A stretch of 10,043 nucleotides of DNA from an uncultured Francisella sp. (GCA_943914555.1 CALUCM010000032.1:1-10043), one strand, 5' to 3'; numbered from the stretch's first letter, positions 1 to 6,649 are shown. Numbers and translations: made by a program. The notes: generated by a model not told the origin, from the letters alone.

Positions 1-31
1 TTGCTCTACTGGGTAATACTCAATCTTTGTC

Positions 32-487
32 TTATTTAAATTTATTTCTTAATTTAATAAAAAACTTAGCAATCATTACAAAAAATAAGAATGAAAATAA
101 AGCAATGGAAGGAACTAGTAAAATAGGTAGTCCAATACCAAGTAGAATCCCAAAATGATGATGTAGAGCAAAACCCCACATATAAGTACAAATGACCGAC
201 ACAGTGAGCCAAAGAGAAAAGGTTAAAGCAAGGCTGTTGATACTAGTGCGTTGTTCCCAAGGCAACACAATCATTAAATCGTCTATCTTAAATTGAAAAT
301 TAACTATTTTCGATAGTACAAAATAAGATAATATATAAACCACCACAGGAACTGTTGAATATAATACAAAACTAAGCCATATATTGATATTATATTCACT
401 AATTTGGCTAACTGCCGATAAACCTATCAATAGACCAATCAATTCAGCAAACTTTTTTTTATCAAAAGGTTTCACATATCTACTCAT
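32..487 (-). CDS. Multi-pass membrane protein, downstream copy (candidate immunity protein)
   Basis: I do not recognise this 151-residue protein as a named family. It begins MSRYVKPFDKKK, a positively charged N-terminus that should stay in the cytoplasm. Hydrophobic stretches follow at about residues 13-29, 36-59, 85-108 and 112-143, suggesting four membrane passes with both ends inside; the tail is also basic. A loop between helices 2 and 3 carries FQFKIDDLM (64-72), conserved in its paralog at 938-1390. The frame is open further upstream to an ATG at 565, but I chose 487: the paralog starts at the same MSRY, an AAGAGA-like ribosome site precedes it, and the longer version would overlap the gene before it. 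It starts 34 bp after the glycine-zipper gene at 522-851. By my hand alignment it is about 57% identical to its paralog. Pairing with a small secreted glycine-zipper protein suggests immunity or export; this is inference. Confidence 0.75.
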   Translation of the reverse strand: MSRYVKPFDKKKFAELIGLLIGLSAVSQISEYNINIWLSFVLYSTVPVVVYILSYFVLSKIVNFQFKIDDLMIVLPWEQRTSINSLALTFSLWLTVSVICTYMWGFALHHHFGILLGIGLPILLVPSIALFSFLFFVMIAKFFIKLRNKFK

Positions 488-521
488 GTTTAATTTCTCT
501 TTTAAAAATTTAGTACGATGA

Positions 522-851
522 TCATTTTTTAGCTTCTTGGTTTTTTTGATGATCATGGTAAACATTTGACACTATACGCCCGACGTAGCCTCCTGCTAGC
601 ATACCTATGGGACCGCCAAATTTACCACCTGCCCACCTGCCAGCTAATCCTCCTGCCACAACTCCTTCTGGACCTGCAAGTCCTCCAATGATTGCTCCCG
701 CTCCAGTGCCCAATGCACCACCGAATTGATGGCCTATTACGCCTCCCACCGCACCTCCAACTTTTTCAGCTGTGTAATCACCAAGCCCATCATTCCAGTT
801 ACAGTAAGCAAACGTAGGGATAAATAACAAAAAAATTAAAATTCTTTTCAT
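522..851 (-). CDS. Secreted glycine-zipper small protein, downstream copy (candidate bacteriocin-like effector)
   Basis: This 109-residue protein has a short basic N-terminus (MKR), a hydrophobic core and a plausible signal peptidase I site after Ala15 (PTFA then YCNW). The mature part is extremely glycine-rich: I count 27 Gly in 109 residues, mostly spaced as GxxxG, as in FGGALGTGAGA and GLAGPEGVVAGGLAG. This is a glycine zipper expected to form tightly packed membrane helices or oligomers. The C-terminus is polar (YHDHQKNQEAKK). Small secreted glycine-zipper proteins include pore-forming bacteriocins and the Caulobacter Cdz contact-dependent toxins; those use double-glycine leaders, whereas this one has a Sec-type signal. 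An outer-membrane or structural glycine-zipper protein is the alternative. An AAGG ribosome site lies about 8 nt before the ATG. It is followed by the membrane gene at 32-487. About 76% identical to the copy at 1451-1765 by hand alignment; the first 24 residues are identical. Confidence 0.82.
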   Translation of the reverse strand: MKRILIFLLFIPTFAYCNWNDGLGDYTAEKVGGAVGGVIGHQFGGALGTGAGAIIGGLAGPEGVVAGGLAGRWAGGKFGGPIGMLAGGYVGRIVSNVYHDHQKNQEAKK

Positions 852-906
852 AGCACCGCCTTTTTATTGATTAATTTTAATGCTAAACCAACAGTTGATA
901 CAGCAA

Positions 907-937
907 ATTATATAAAGCCTCTTACTAAATATGTCTA
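907..937 (-). promoter_or_regulatory. Candidate, probably weakened, promoter of the downstream cassette copy
   Basis: On the minus strand a perfect -10 TATAAT lies at 907-912, aligned base for base with the -10 of the upstream copy. The only -35-like hexamer is TAGACA at 932-937 with a long 19-bp spacer, abutting the stop codon of the preceding membrane gene. The downstream copy may therefore have a weaker promoter or depend on read-through. Confidence 0.35.
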
Positions 938-1390
938 TTAAATTTTCTTATTTAGCTTACTAAAAAACTGCCAGATAGCTAGAAAAAACACATATGAAAA
1001 ACAGAAAATTGAAGGAGCTAATAAAATTGATATGCCTAAATTAAGTATAATCCCAATGTGATGTTGTAGAGCGATGGTCCACATAAAGGTACAAGTTAAC
1101 GATAAGGACAGCCAAAGAGAAAAGGTCAATGCAATACTTTTAATATCCGTTTTACTATATCCAGGGTAGATGGCCATTAAATCATCTATTTTAAATTGAA
1201 AGCGAATGATTTTAGACAGTATAAAATACAAGAAAATATAAGTTACAACAGGGATTATAGAATATAAAGCAAAGCTGATCCATGCATTGAAATTACAATC
1301 ACTAATACGAGCAACAATGAATACACTAATCATAAGGACCAAGAACTTGGCAAGTTTTTTTTTATCAAATTGCTTGATATATCTACTCAT
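938..1390 (-). CDS. Multi-pass membrane protein, upstream copy (candidate immunity protein)
   Basis: This 150-residue protein is the paralog of the one at 32-487. It has the same basic start (MSRYIKQFDKKK), the same predicted four hydrophobic segments (roughly 13-29, 36-59, 85-108 and 112-142) and the identical FQFKIDDLM loop. Also shared are IALTFSLWL versus LALTFSLWL at the start of helix 3 and a His-His pair after it. Helix 1 and the short loop after FQFKIDDLM are the most diverged parts, which is where partner specificity might lie. The start has an AAAGGAAAA ribosome site, inside a small GGAA-AAG-TTCC inverted repeat that could modestly mask it. It lies 60 bp after the glycine-zipper gene at 1451-1765 and is presumably co-transcribed with it. 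The family is unknown to me. Immunity to the adjacent secreted protein is the favoured inference; a role in its export is the alternative. Confidence 0.75.
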   Translation of the reverse strand: MSRYIKQFDKKKLAKFLVLMISVFIVARISDCNFNAWISFALYSIIPVVTYIFLYFILSKIIRFQFKIDDLMAIYPGYSKTDIKSIALTFSLWLSLSLTCTFMWTIALQHHIGIILNLGISILLAPSIFCFSYVFFLAIWQFFSKLNKKI

Positions 1391-1450
1391 AGGGAACTTT
1401 TCCTTTAAAAATTTAACTCTTTAATCAATGGCAATTACTAAGTTTATTGT

Positions 1451-1765
1451 TTATTTCTTATTACGATCATGATAAACATTTGCTATAACATGTCCAAGGC
1501 CGCCTCCTGCTAATGCTCCTAAAGGCGTACCTAGTGTATTACCCAACCACCTGCCAGCTAATCCTCCTGCCACAACTCCCTCTGGACCTGCAAGTCCTCC
1601 GATGACCGCTCCCGCTCCAGTGCCCAATGCACCACCGAATTTATTGCCTATTGCAGCTCCTACCGCTGCACCAGTTTGTTCAGCCGTATACTGACCAAGC
1701 CCATCATTCCAGTTACAGTAAGCAAACGTAGGGATAAACAACAAAAAAATTAAAATTCTTTTCAT
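1451..1765 (-). CDS. Secreted glycine-zipper small protein, upstream copy (candidate bacteriocin-like effector)
   Basis: This 104-residue protein shares its whole signal region and mature N-terminus (through NWNDGLG, residue 24) with the copy at 522-851, as well as the central GxxxG block (FGGALGTGAGAVIGGLAG, PEGVVAGGLAGRW). I count 24 Gly in 104 residues. The differences concentrate just after residue 24 and in the last third, where this copy has LGNTLGTPLGALAGGGLG and a shorter tail. A signal peptidase I cut after Ala15 would leave a mature peptide of about 89 residues with a single cysteine at precursor position 17. That cysteine is not in a good lipobox (the -3 to -1 residues are Phe-Ala-Tyr), so lipidation is unlikely but not excluded. 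A good promoter precedes this copy. The family name is unknown; the bacteriocin-like role is inferred from composition, size, signal peptide and the partner gene. Confidence 0.82.
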   Translation of the reverse strand: MKRILIFLLFIPTFAYCNWNDGLGQYTAEQTGAAVGAAIGNKFGGALGTGAGAVIGGLAGPEGVVAGGLAGRWLGNTLGTPLGALAGGGLGHVIANVYHDRNKK

Positions 1766-1820
1766 AGCATCGCCTTTTTATTGATTAATTTTAATGCTAA
1801 GCCAACAGTTAATGCAGCGA

Positions 1821-1848
1821 GTTATATGATGATGGAAATAATTGTCAA
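1821..1848 (-). promoter_or_regulatory. Sigma-70-type promoter of the upstream cassette copy
   Basis: Read on the minus strand, a perfect -35 TTGACA (1843-1848), a 16-bp spacer and a -10 TATAAC (1821-1826) precede the glycine-zipper gene by about 55 bp. The leader would be roughly 45-50 nt and carries an AAGGCG ribosome site. This is the best promoter match I found in the window. Confidence 0.65.
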
Positions 1849-1990
1849 TAATAAATAAATCATATTTATAGATGATGTAGTATTCTCAGAGTGATAGATA
1901 AATCAATATATCAAAGGTCAGCGGATAGTGAAGTGATTGACTTATCATCTCTATTTTAACAAAACCGTTTTCTGACAAATAATTAAACAA
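1849..1990. other. Intergenic spacer between purD and the duplicated cassette
   Basis: This is the remainder of the 225-bp gap after purD, upstream of the cassette promoter. It is AT-rich with no open frame of note. I looked for an intrinsic terminator for the purD operon and found only a short AAAAC-C-GTTTT palindrome near 1970, too tight to fold as a hairpin and lacking a T-run. No confident terminator is present. Confidence 0.5.
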
Positions 1991-3241
1991 CTATTTTTTG
2001 GCAGCAATATCATCGCGATACTGCATGCCATCAAAATGAATCTCCTCCACCGCTTGATACGCACGAGCACGGGCCAATATCATGTCTTCATCTAATGCCG
2101 CTACACACAATATCCGACCACCACAGGTCACTATTCCCTCTTCAGTCTCTCGTGTGCCCGCATGAAACACCTTTGCGATGTCCCCTGCTTTATCTAGTCC
2201 GTTGATATAATCGCCCTTCTTAGGATGCTGTGGATAATTTTGAGCAGCTAACACTACAGCAACAGCGCTTTTATCACTCCATTCTAATTTAATTTCATGC
2301 AAACGTTGTTCACAAGCAGCTAGCAGTGCCTCTGATAAATCTCCTTCCAAGCGTAACAAAATTGCTTGCGTTTCAGGATCTCCCAAGCGGCAATTAAACT
2401 CGATTACGCGCGGGTTACCATGTTGATCAATCATTAATCCCGCATACAAGAAACCTCGAAAAGGATACCCTTCTGCTTTCATTCCTTGAATAGTAGGCTC
2501 AATTATCTGCGACATGATCTTATGTAGTAAAACATCATCCATTAGATAAGACGGACTATAAGCACCCATGCCTCCTGTATTTGGTCCGCGATTGTGATTA
2601 TGCAAACGCTTGTAATCATGACTGGTCGCTAAAGGCAAAATATGCTCTCCATCTACCATAGAAATAAAGCTCATCTCTATGCCTTCTAGATAATCTTCTA
2701 TCAAGATCTTCTGATGTGCACTCTCTAACAATTGTTCAATTGCTTGCTTGGCAGCAGGAATGTTTTCTGCAACCACCACCCCTTTGCCACTAGCCAAACC
2801 ATCTGCTTTAATGACAATGGGCACACCTTTGGCATACACATATTTCTTTGCCTCCTCAGCTCGGTTAAAGACAGCAAAACGCGCACTTGGTATTTTATGC
2901 CGTTGCATGAATTCCTTGGCAAAATGTTTAGAGCTTTCTAGTCTCGCGGCATCTTGCGTAGGACCAAATATTTTTAAACCAGCTTTTGTGAATTGATCAA
3001 CGATACCCTCTGCTAAAGGAGCCTCTGGACCTACTAGGGTAAGATCAATTGCTTCTTGCTGACAAAAAACAATCAATTCCTCAATTGATTCACTGCTGAT
3101 GTGCACATTTCTTACTTTATCCTCAGCCTGTGTACCTGCATTACCAGGAGCAACATATACTTCCTTAACGCGAACTGTACTAGCCAATTTCCATGCAAGC
3201 GCATGTTCTCTGGCTCCAGAGCCAATTATTAGGACTTTCAT
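1991..3241 (-). CDS. purD: Phosphoribosylamine-glycine ligase (GAR synthetase)
   Basis: PurD makes glycinamide ribonucleotide from phosphoribosylamine, glycine and ATP, the second step of purine synthesis in the cytoplasm. The 416 residues match the family length (about 425). The N-terminal domain opens with MKVLIIGSGAREHALAWK. The ATP-grasp domain shows IKADGLASGKGVVV (144-157), RGPNTGGMGAYSPS (218-231) and the metal-binding EFNCRLGDPETQ (281-292). The C-terminal domain ends with the usual YRDDIA. Leu286 replaces the aromatic or Met usually seen before GDPE, a mild change. The start follows a strong AAGGGGG ribosome site and lies one base after the yigZ stop. It is the last gene of the five-gene operon; purH, often its neighbour, is not here. 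Confidence 0.97.
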   Translation of the reverse strand: MKVLIIGSGAREHALAWKLASTVRVKEVYVAPGNAGTQAEDKVRNVHISSESIEELIVFCQQEAIDLTLVGPEAPLAEGIVDQFTKAGLKIFGPTQDAARLESSKHFAKEFMQRHKIPSARFAVFNRAEEAKKYVYAKGVPIVIKADGLASGKGVVVAENIPAAKQAIEQLLESAHQKILIEDYLEGIEMSFISMVDGEHILPLATSHDYKRLHNHNRGPNTGGMGAYSPSYLMDDVLLHKIMSQIIEPTIQGMKAEGYPFRGFLYAGLMIDQHGNPRVIEFNCRLGDPETQAILLRLEGDLSEALLAACEQRLHEIKLEWSDKSAVAVVLAAQNYPQHPKKGDYINGLDKAGDIAKVFHAGTRETEEGIVTCGGRILCVAALDEDMILARARAYQAVEEIHFDGMQYRDDIAAKK

Positions 3242-3242
3242 G

Positions 3243-3866
3243 TTAGTTATTTTCCCCCTTTTTTATTACCAATGAACCATCTGACTCTGCCAAAGCAAAT
3301 AAAGAACTACGATGCATTAAAGGAACAGCAACCTTTAAACAACAGGATTGCGATAATTCCTGCACAATAATTGTCGATTGCGTTTTTTTAAGCCACCATC
3401 TTACTTTTGGCAAAAAAGCATAATCGCAATGCAATAAAAATTCCTCACAAACCTCTTTTTCTTTAATTAAAGCTTGTGCTAACGCTGCTTTACTCACGGT
3501 TTTATAAGCTTTAATTAAACCAGGCACCCCTAAAAGTACTCCACCAAAATATCTCACTACAAATAAAACCGTATCAGTTAAATGGTAAGAATCAATTTGC
3601 CCCAAAATTGGCATACCTGCTGTACCCGAAGGCTCCCCATCATCATTGATGCGATAGCGTTCTTGTTTACCTACGCCAAGCCGATAAGCATAGCACACAT
3701 GTACTGCTTTAGGATGCTGCTTAATAAGAAAATGTTGCCAATATTTGACTGCTTCTTCATCAACTACAGGATAAGCAAATGCCAAAAAACGACTTCCCTT
3801 ACTTTTGTATTCTGCTATGCTCTTCAAACAAAGTGTGCGAAAGCGGAAAACATCTTCGCTATGCAT
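3243..3866 (-). CDS. yigZ: IMPACT/YigZ family protein (UPF0029)
   Basis: The 207 residues match E. coli YigZ (about 204). The N-terminal IMPACT domain shows the family signatures NDDGEPSGTAGMPIL (74-88) and VVRYFGGVLLGVPGLIKAY (103-121); the second usually reads VRYFGGxxLGxGGLxRAY, so Pro115 in place of the first Gly of the GG pair is a small deviation. The C-terminal part has the ferredoxin-like region common to the bacterial members. Eukaryotic IMPACT inhibits the Gcn2 kinase; the bacterial role is not settled, so I assign no reaction. The start has no clear Shine-Dalgarno sequence and lies one base after the etfA stop, so translation is probably coupled. Placement between etfA and purD gives no obvious functional hint. 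Confidence 0.93.
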   Translation of the reverse strand: MHSEDVFRFRTLCLKSIAEYKSKGSRFLAFAYPVVDEEAVKYWQHFLIKQHPKAVHVCYAYRLGVGKQERYRINDDGEPSGTAGMPILGQIDSYHLTDTVLFVVRYFGGVLLGVPGLIKAYKTVSKAALAQALIKEKEVCEEFLLHCDYAFLPKVRWWLKKTQSTIIVQELSQSCCLKVAVPLMHRSSLFALAESDGSLVIKKGENN

Positions 3867-3867
3867 A

Positions 3868-4827
3868 CTAAGAAGAATTTGCCTGTATTTTTAAATATTC
3901 AGTTAATTGTGGCACTACCTCAAATAAATCTCCAACTAAGCCATAATCAGCAAATTGAAAGATCGGAGCTTGCGGATCTTTGTTAATTGCCACGGTAACT
4001 GTACTACCTTGCATTCCTGCTAAATGTTGGATGGCTCCGGAAATTCCTATTGCAATATAAAGTTCTGGTGCCACGATCTTACCTGTTTGACCTACTTGAT
4101 GATCATTAGAAACAAACTGTGCATCCACCGCTGCACGTGAAGCACCAACCGCAGCATGCAATACATCAGCAAGGGGAATAATAAGACGATCAAAGGCCTC
4201 TTTACTGCCTAAACCGCGACCACCTGCCACAACAATCCGCGCTTCTTGCAAAGAAGGTCTATTAGAACGAGTGGAAACGGTTTGCTGCAACAAGTGGCTT
4301 AAAGTAAGTGGAGCTGGATATTCTTCTAAAACACGAATCGGCGCGGTTTGTTCCTTAGTTCGCGCTACGTTAAATTGATTACTACGAATCGTCAATGCTG
4401 CACGTTTTGCAGTAATCTGTACTGTTTCTAGTATATTACCAGCATAAATAGGGTGCACAAAACAATTGTCTCCCTTAATTTTTATGACTTCACTTACTGC
4501 TGGTCTACCCAAAAGCCCAGCAATCCGTGGCAGAATATTTTTACCAAAGGCATTAGCTGTTGCTACAATATAATCATAAGAATCTGCCAAGGTGACAGCC
4601 AAATTAGCTAGTTCTTCTGCCAATTGTCCTTTGTAGTGGGTTGCTTGCGCCACAATGACTTCCTTAACTCCTTCAACACGTGCCACATCGTGGGCCGCCG
4701 CTATAGCCTGTTCAACAGCAACCAACACTGCAACCTCTCCTAACTGAGAAGCAGCACTAATTAAGCGCACGGTATCTTTGGCTAAGCTATTTGCTTTGAT
4801 TTCGGCAATGACTAAACTTTTTATCAT
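3868..4827 (-). CDS. etfA: Electron transfer flavoprotein, alpha subunit
   Basis: EtfA holds the FAD of the heterodimeric ETF, which takes electrons from acyl-CoA and similar dehydrogenases and passes them to ETF-ubiquinone oxidoreductase. Its 319 residues are a normal length. The C-terminal FAD domain is well conserved: GGRGLGS (202-208), AAVGASRAAVDA (225-236), HQVGQTGKIVAPELYIAIG (243-261), SGAIQHLAG (263-271), INKDPQAPIFQFADYGLVGD (281-300). The N-terminal half is the usual, more variable domain. A GGAG ribosome site precedes the start, and the ATG overlaps the etfB stop as ATGA, fitting equimolar synthesis. No dehydrogenase or ETF-QO gene is visible here. Confidence 0.97.
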   Translation of the reverse strand: MIKSLVIAEIKANSLAKDTVRLISAASQLGEVAVLVAVEQAIAAAHDVARVEGVKEVIVAQATHYKGQLAEELANLAVTLADSYDYIVATANAFGKNILPRIAGLLGRPAVSEVIKIKGDNCFVHPIYAGNILETVQITAKRAALTIRSNQFNVARTKEQTAPIRVLEEYPAPLTLSHLLQQTVSTRSNRPSLQEARIVVAGGRGLGSKEAFDRLIIPLADVLHAAVGASRAAVDAQFVSNDHQVGQTGKIVAPELYIAIGISGAIQHLAGMQGSTVTVAINKDPQAPIFQFADYGLVGDLFEVVPQLTEYLKIQANSS

Positions 4828-5582
4828 AGTTTCTCCGCCAAAACCGTTTGTATTCTATCGGCTAATTCAAAAACTGTTTGCAAACGCTCTTGTTTTCTGT
4901 GATTGAGTTGTAAAGCGTAAGAAGTTACCCGCAGAGAAGACTTAATATCCACCTTAATATCTGATAGCTTTATTTTTTGTAAAGGTTTTTGCTTGGCTTT
5001 CATAATATTAGGTAACTTGACAAACCGCGGTTCATTTAGTTGTAAGTCAGCACTAATCACCGCTGGTAAATTTAAATCTAAAGTCTCTGTTCCTCCATCT
5101 ATTTCCCTAACTACCTGCACTTTGCTTTTTTCAGCATTAATTTTTACCTTACTAACAAAGGTTCCTTGCGCAATATTTAATTGTGCTGCCACCATCTGCG
5201 GAACCTGACTAGCGTCATCATCAATGGCTTGTTTACCAAACAACAATATGTCTGGTTGCTCTTTTTGAGCAAGTAAAGTAATAACACTAGCTATCGTCAA
5301 TGTCTCTAAATGATCTTCTGACACAACTAAAGTAGCCCGATCAGCTCCTATAGCTAAAGCGGTTCGCAAAACATCTTCAGCATGGGCAGAACCAATACAT
5401 ACTGCTACTACTTCTTCAAGTTGTCCTGCTTCTTTTAAACGCACAGCTTCTTCTAAAGCAACTTCATCAAAAGGGTTAATACTCATTCTTAAATGAGCTA
5501 TCTCTAAATTTTTTCCATCCGATGCAACGCCAACACAAGCGTTTAAATCCACCACTCTTTTTATTGCAACTAACGCCTTCAT
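4824..5582 (-). CDS. etfB: Electron transfer flavoprotein, beta subunit
   Basis: EtfB pairs with EtfA, binds AMP and carries the loop that docks to partner dehydrogenases. The 252 residues fit the family. Visible motifs are MKALVAIKRVVD at the start, NPFDEVALEEAVRLKE (36-51), the nucleotide-site segment GKQAIDDDASQVPQM (116-130), and the family signature VREIDGGTETLDL (158-170) followed by NEPRFVKLPNIMKAKQKP (183-200), which includes the recognition loop. The start has a good GAAGGG ribosome site and overlaps the waaC stop by 4 bp (ATGA). Gene order etfB-etfA is standard; the link to waaC upstream is unusual. Confidence 0.97.
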   Translation of the reverse strand: MKALVAIKRVVDLNACVGVASDGKNLEIAHLRMSINPFDEVALEEAVRLKEAGQLEEVVAVCIGSAHAEDVLRTALAIGADRATLVVSEDHLETLTIASVITLLAQKEQPDILLFGKQAIDDDASQVPQMVAAQLNIAQGTFVSKVKINAEKSKVQVVREIDGGTETLDLNLPAVISADLQLNEPRFVKLPNIMKAKQKPLQKIKLSDIKVDIKSSLRVTSYALQLNHRKQERLQTVFELADRIQTVLAEKL

Positions 5583-6574
5583 GTATTACCCTTCAAAGCC
5601 ATACCTGCTTCTATGCTCTCCTGCCACTTTTGACCAACCAAAGCAATATTACTAGTTGATTTAACTCCATGCACTATTTTTGCCCACGGCCTATTTTCTA
5701 AACGGGTATTACTCGCTGAACTATTAGGGTAAATGCCCAGAGTAGGTATACTCAAAGCATTGGCAAGGTGTAGCAACCCTGTATCCACCGCGACTACTGA
5801 ATCACTTTTTGAAAGTAATAAAGCCACTTGTAAGAGGGTCATTTTAGGACAAACCTTAATAAAATCCAAACCCTGTGCCAAAAGTTCAACTGCTGTTTTT
5901 TCTTGCTCATTCCCCCAAGTAAGGTAAACCATTTTCCCATCCAAGCGGTTTCTCTGCTTTAGCAAAACTCTCCAGTTTTCTATTGGCCACAACTTATAAC
6001 TACCACTTGTACCGTATACTGCCACATGGAAAGCATTTTCTACTGGAAAGTCTAATTTGATATCAGGTGGAATAGTAAGGTTAAGGTAGATTTTTTCACG
6101 CTTTATCTGCTCTTGGTATCCAAAAGCAAGAGCAAGTAATTGCCTGTTTTTCCAGATAACATTATCTACTTCTAGTACTATATGAGTATGATTATAAAAA
6201 ATACTTGCCCACTTTTCTCGAGCGCTAGACTTAGAAAAACCGTGAACTGGTGCTTTTATTAATTTAGCAACCAAAGCACTCTTTAATAATCCTTGGCTAT
6301 CAATGACCTGGTCGTATTTCTCCTTTTGTAATAGCTTAATTTGATTAAACATTGTTCTCCAAGTGTTTATTTTGAATAAATTTTTTCTATATTTTCTCCA
6401 AGAAAATTCATATACTCGTTGCACAAAAGGATGCAAACGAGGTATATCGGTAAAAGCTTTTTCGCATAACCAATGCAATTCAATATCCGGCCTGTATGTT
6501 TTTAGGTCTTCAACAGCGTATAGAGTATGGACCAGATCTCCCATGCTCGATAATCTTACTAGTAATACTTTCAT
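5579..6574 (-). CDS. waaC: Lipopolysaccharide heptosyltransferase I
   Basis: WaaC adds the first L-glycero-D-manno-heptose from ADP-heptose to Kdo2-lipid A at the inner face of the inner membrane. The 331 residues fit the GT9 family (E. coli about 319). The N-terminal Rossmann domain begins MKVLLVRLSSMGDLVHTL with the catalytic-base Asp13, and contains IDSQGLLKSAL (91-101). The C-terminal donor domain shows the Lys in YKLWPIENW (193-201), WGNEQE (220-225) and VAVDTGLLHLANALSIPTLG (261-280), matching the ADP-heptose-binding residues of WaaC rather than WaaF. No clear Shine-Dalgarno sequence precedes the ATG. It is the first gene of the operon and reads divergently from lpxC, another lipid A/LPS gene. 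WaaF or another GT9 enzyme is the less likely alternative. Confidence 0.93.
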   Translation of the reverse strand: MKVLLVRLSSMGDLVHTLYAVEDLKTYRPDIELHWLCEKAFTDIPRLHPFVQRVYEFSWRKYRKNLFKINTWRTMFNQIKLLQKEKYDQVIDSQGLLKSALVAKLIKAPVHGFSKSSAREKWASIFYNHTHIVLEVDNVIWKNRQLLALAFGYQEQIKREKIYLNLTIPPDIKLDFPVENAFHVAVYGTSGSYKLWPIENWRVLLKQRNRLDGKMVYLTWGNEQEKTAVELLAQGLDFIKVCPKMTLLQVALLLSKSDSVVAVDTGLLHLANALSIPTLGIYPNSSASNTRLENRPWAKIVHGVKSTSNIALVGQKWQESIEAGMALKGNT

Positions 6575-6607
6575 AGAGTCTAAAAATGGAATTTTGAGGA
6601 TAGGGAA

Positions 6608-6613
6608 ATTATA
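6608..6613 (-). promoter_or_regulatory. Candidate -10 element for the waaC-etfB-etfA-yigZ-purD operon
   Basis: A perfect TATAAT on the minus strand, 33 bp upstream of the waaC ATG. At 17-bp spacing the -35 is poor (TATATT). In such AT-rich DNA a lone TATAAT is weak evidence, but the position suits a short leader. Confidence 0.35.
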
Positions 6614-6649
6614 GTTAAGGTTAATAAGTTAATATAATATATTAAATTG

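Larger units (their letters stand above)
32..912 (-). repeat. Tandem cassette duplication, copy 1 (downstream)
   Basis: One of two tandem direct copies of a roughly 0.9-kb unit consisting of -10 element, leader, glycine-zipper gene and membrane gene. The leaders (852-912 here, 1766-1826 in the other copy) align without gaps with 55 of 61 bases identical. Long blocks inside the glycine-zipper genes are near-identical in DNA. The membrane genes are much more diverged. Confidence 0.88.
938..1826 (-). repeat. Tandem cassette duplication, copy 2 (upstream)
   Basis: The second tandem copy. Leader homology with copy 1 stops at about 1827, immediately upstream of the -10 hexamer, so the -35 region lies outside the duplicated unit. 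No insertion sequence or flanking inverted repeat was seen. Confidence 0.88.

Noticed and set aside
488..565. Longer N-terminus (26 extra residues) for the membrane gene at 32-487
   Set aside because: The paralog starts at the equivalent MSRY, the extra segment is lysine-rich with no counterpart there, and it would overlap the preceding gene; a ribosome-like site precedes 487.
522..1765. Double-glycine bacteriocin leader in the secreted proteins
   Set aside because: The N-terminus is a hydrophobic Sec-type signal ending PTFAYC; the glycine pairs lie well inside the mature region and are not preceded by a typical double-glycine leader.
32..1848. Mobile element origin of the duplicated cassette
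   Set aside because: No transposase, terminal inverted repeats or target-site duplication were seen; a simple tandem duplication explains the structure.
1965..1990. Possible intrinsic terminator after purD
   Set aside because: The only symmetry is AAAAC-C-GTTTT, which cannot form a hairpin loop, and no T-run follows in the proper place.
2229..2237. Perfect DnaA-box match inside purD
   Set aside because: It falls in conserved coding sequence (Asn-Tyr-Pro-Gln) and is isolated, so it is best seen as chance; it is a caution for the intergenic match.
2725..2996. Several short open frames on both strands within purD
   Set aside because: All are out-of-frame shadows of a clearly conserved purD; no independent support.
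3582..3986. 134-codon plus-strand open frame across yigZ and the end of etfA
   Set aside because: Antisense to two conserved genes, with a composition typical of a shadow frame.
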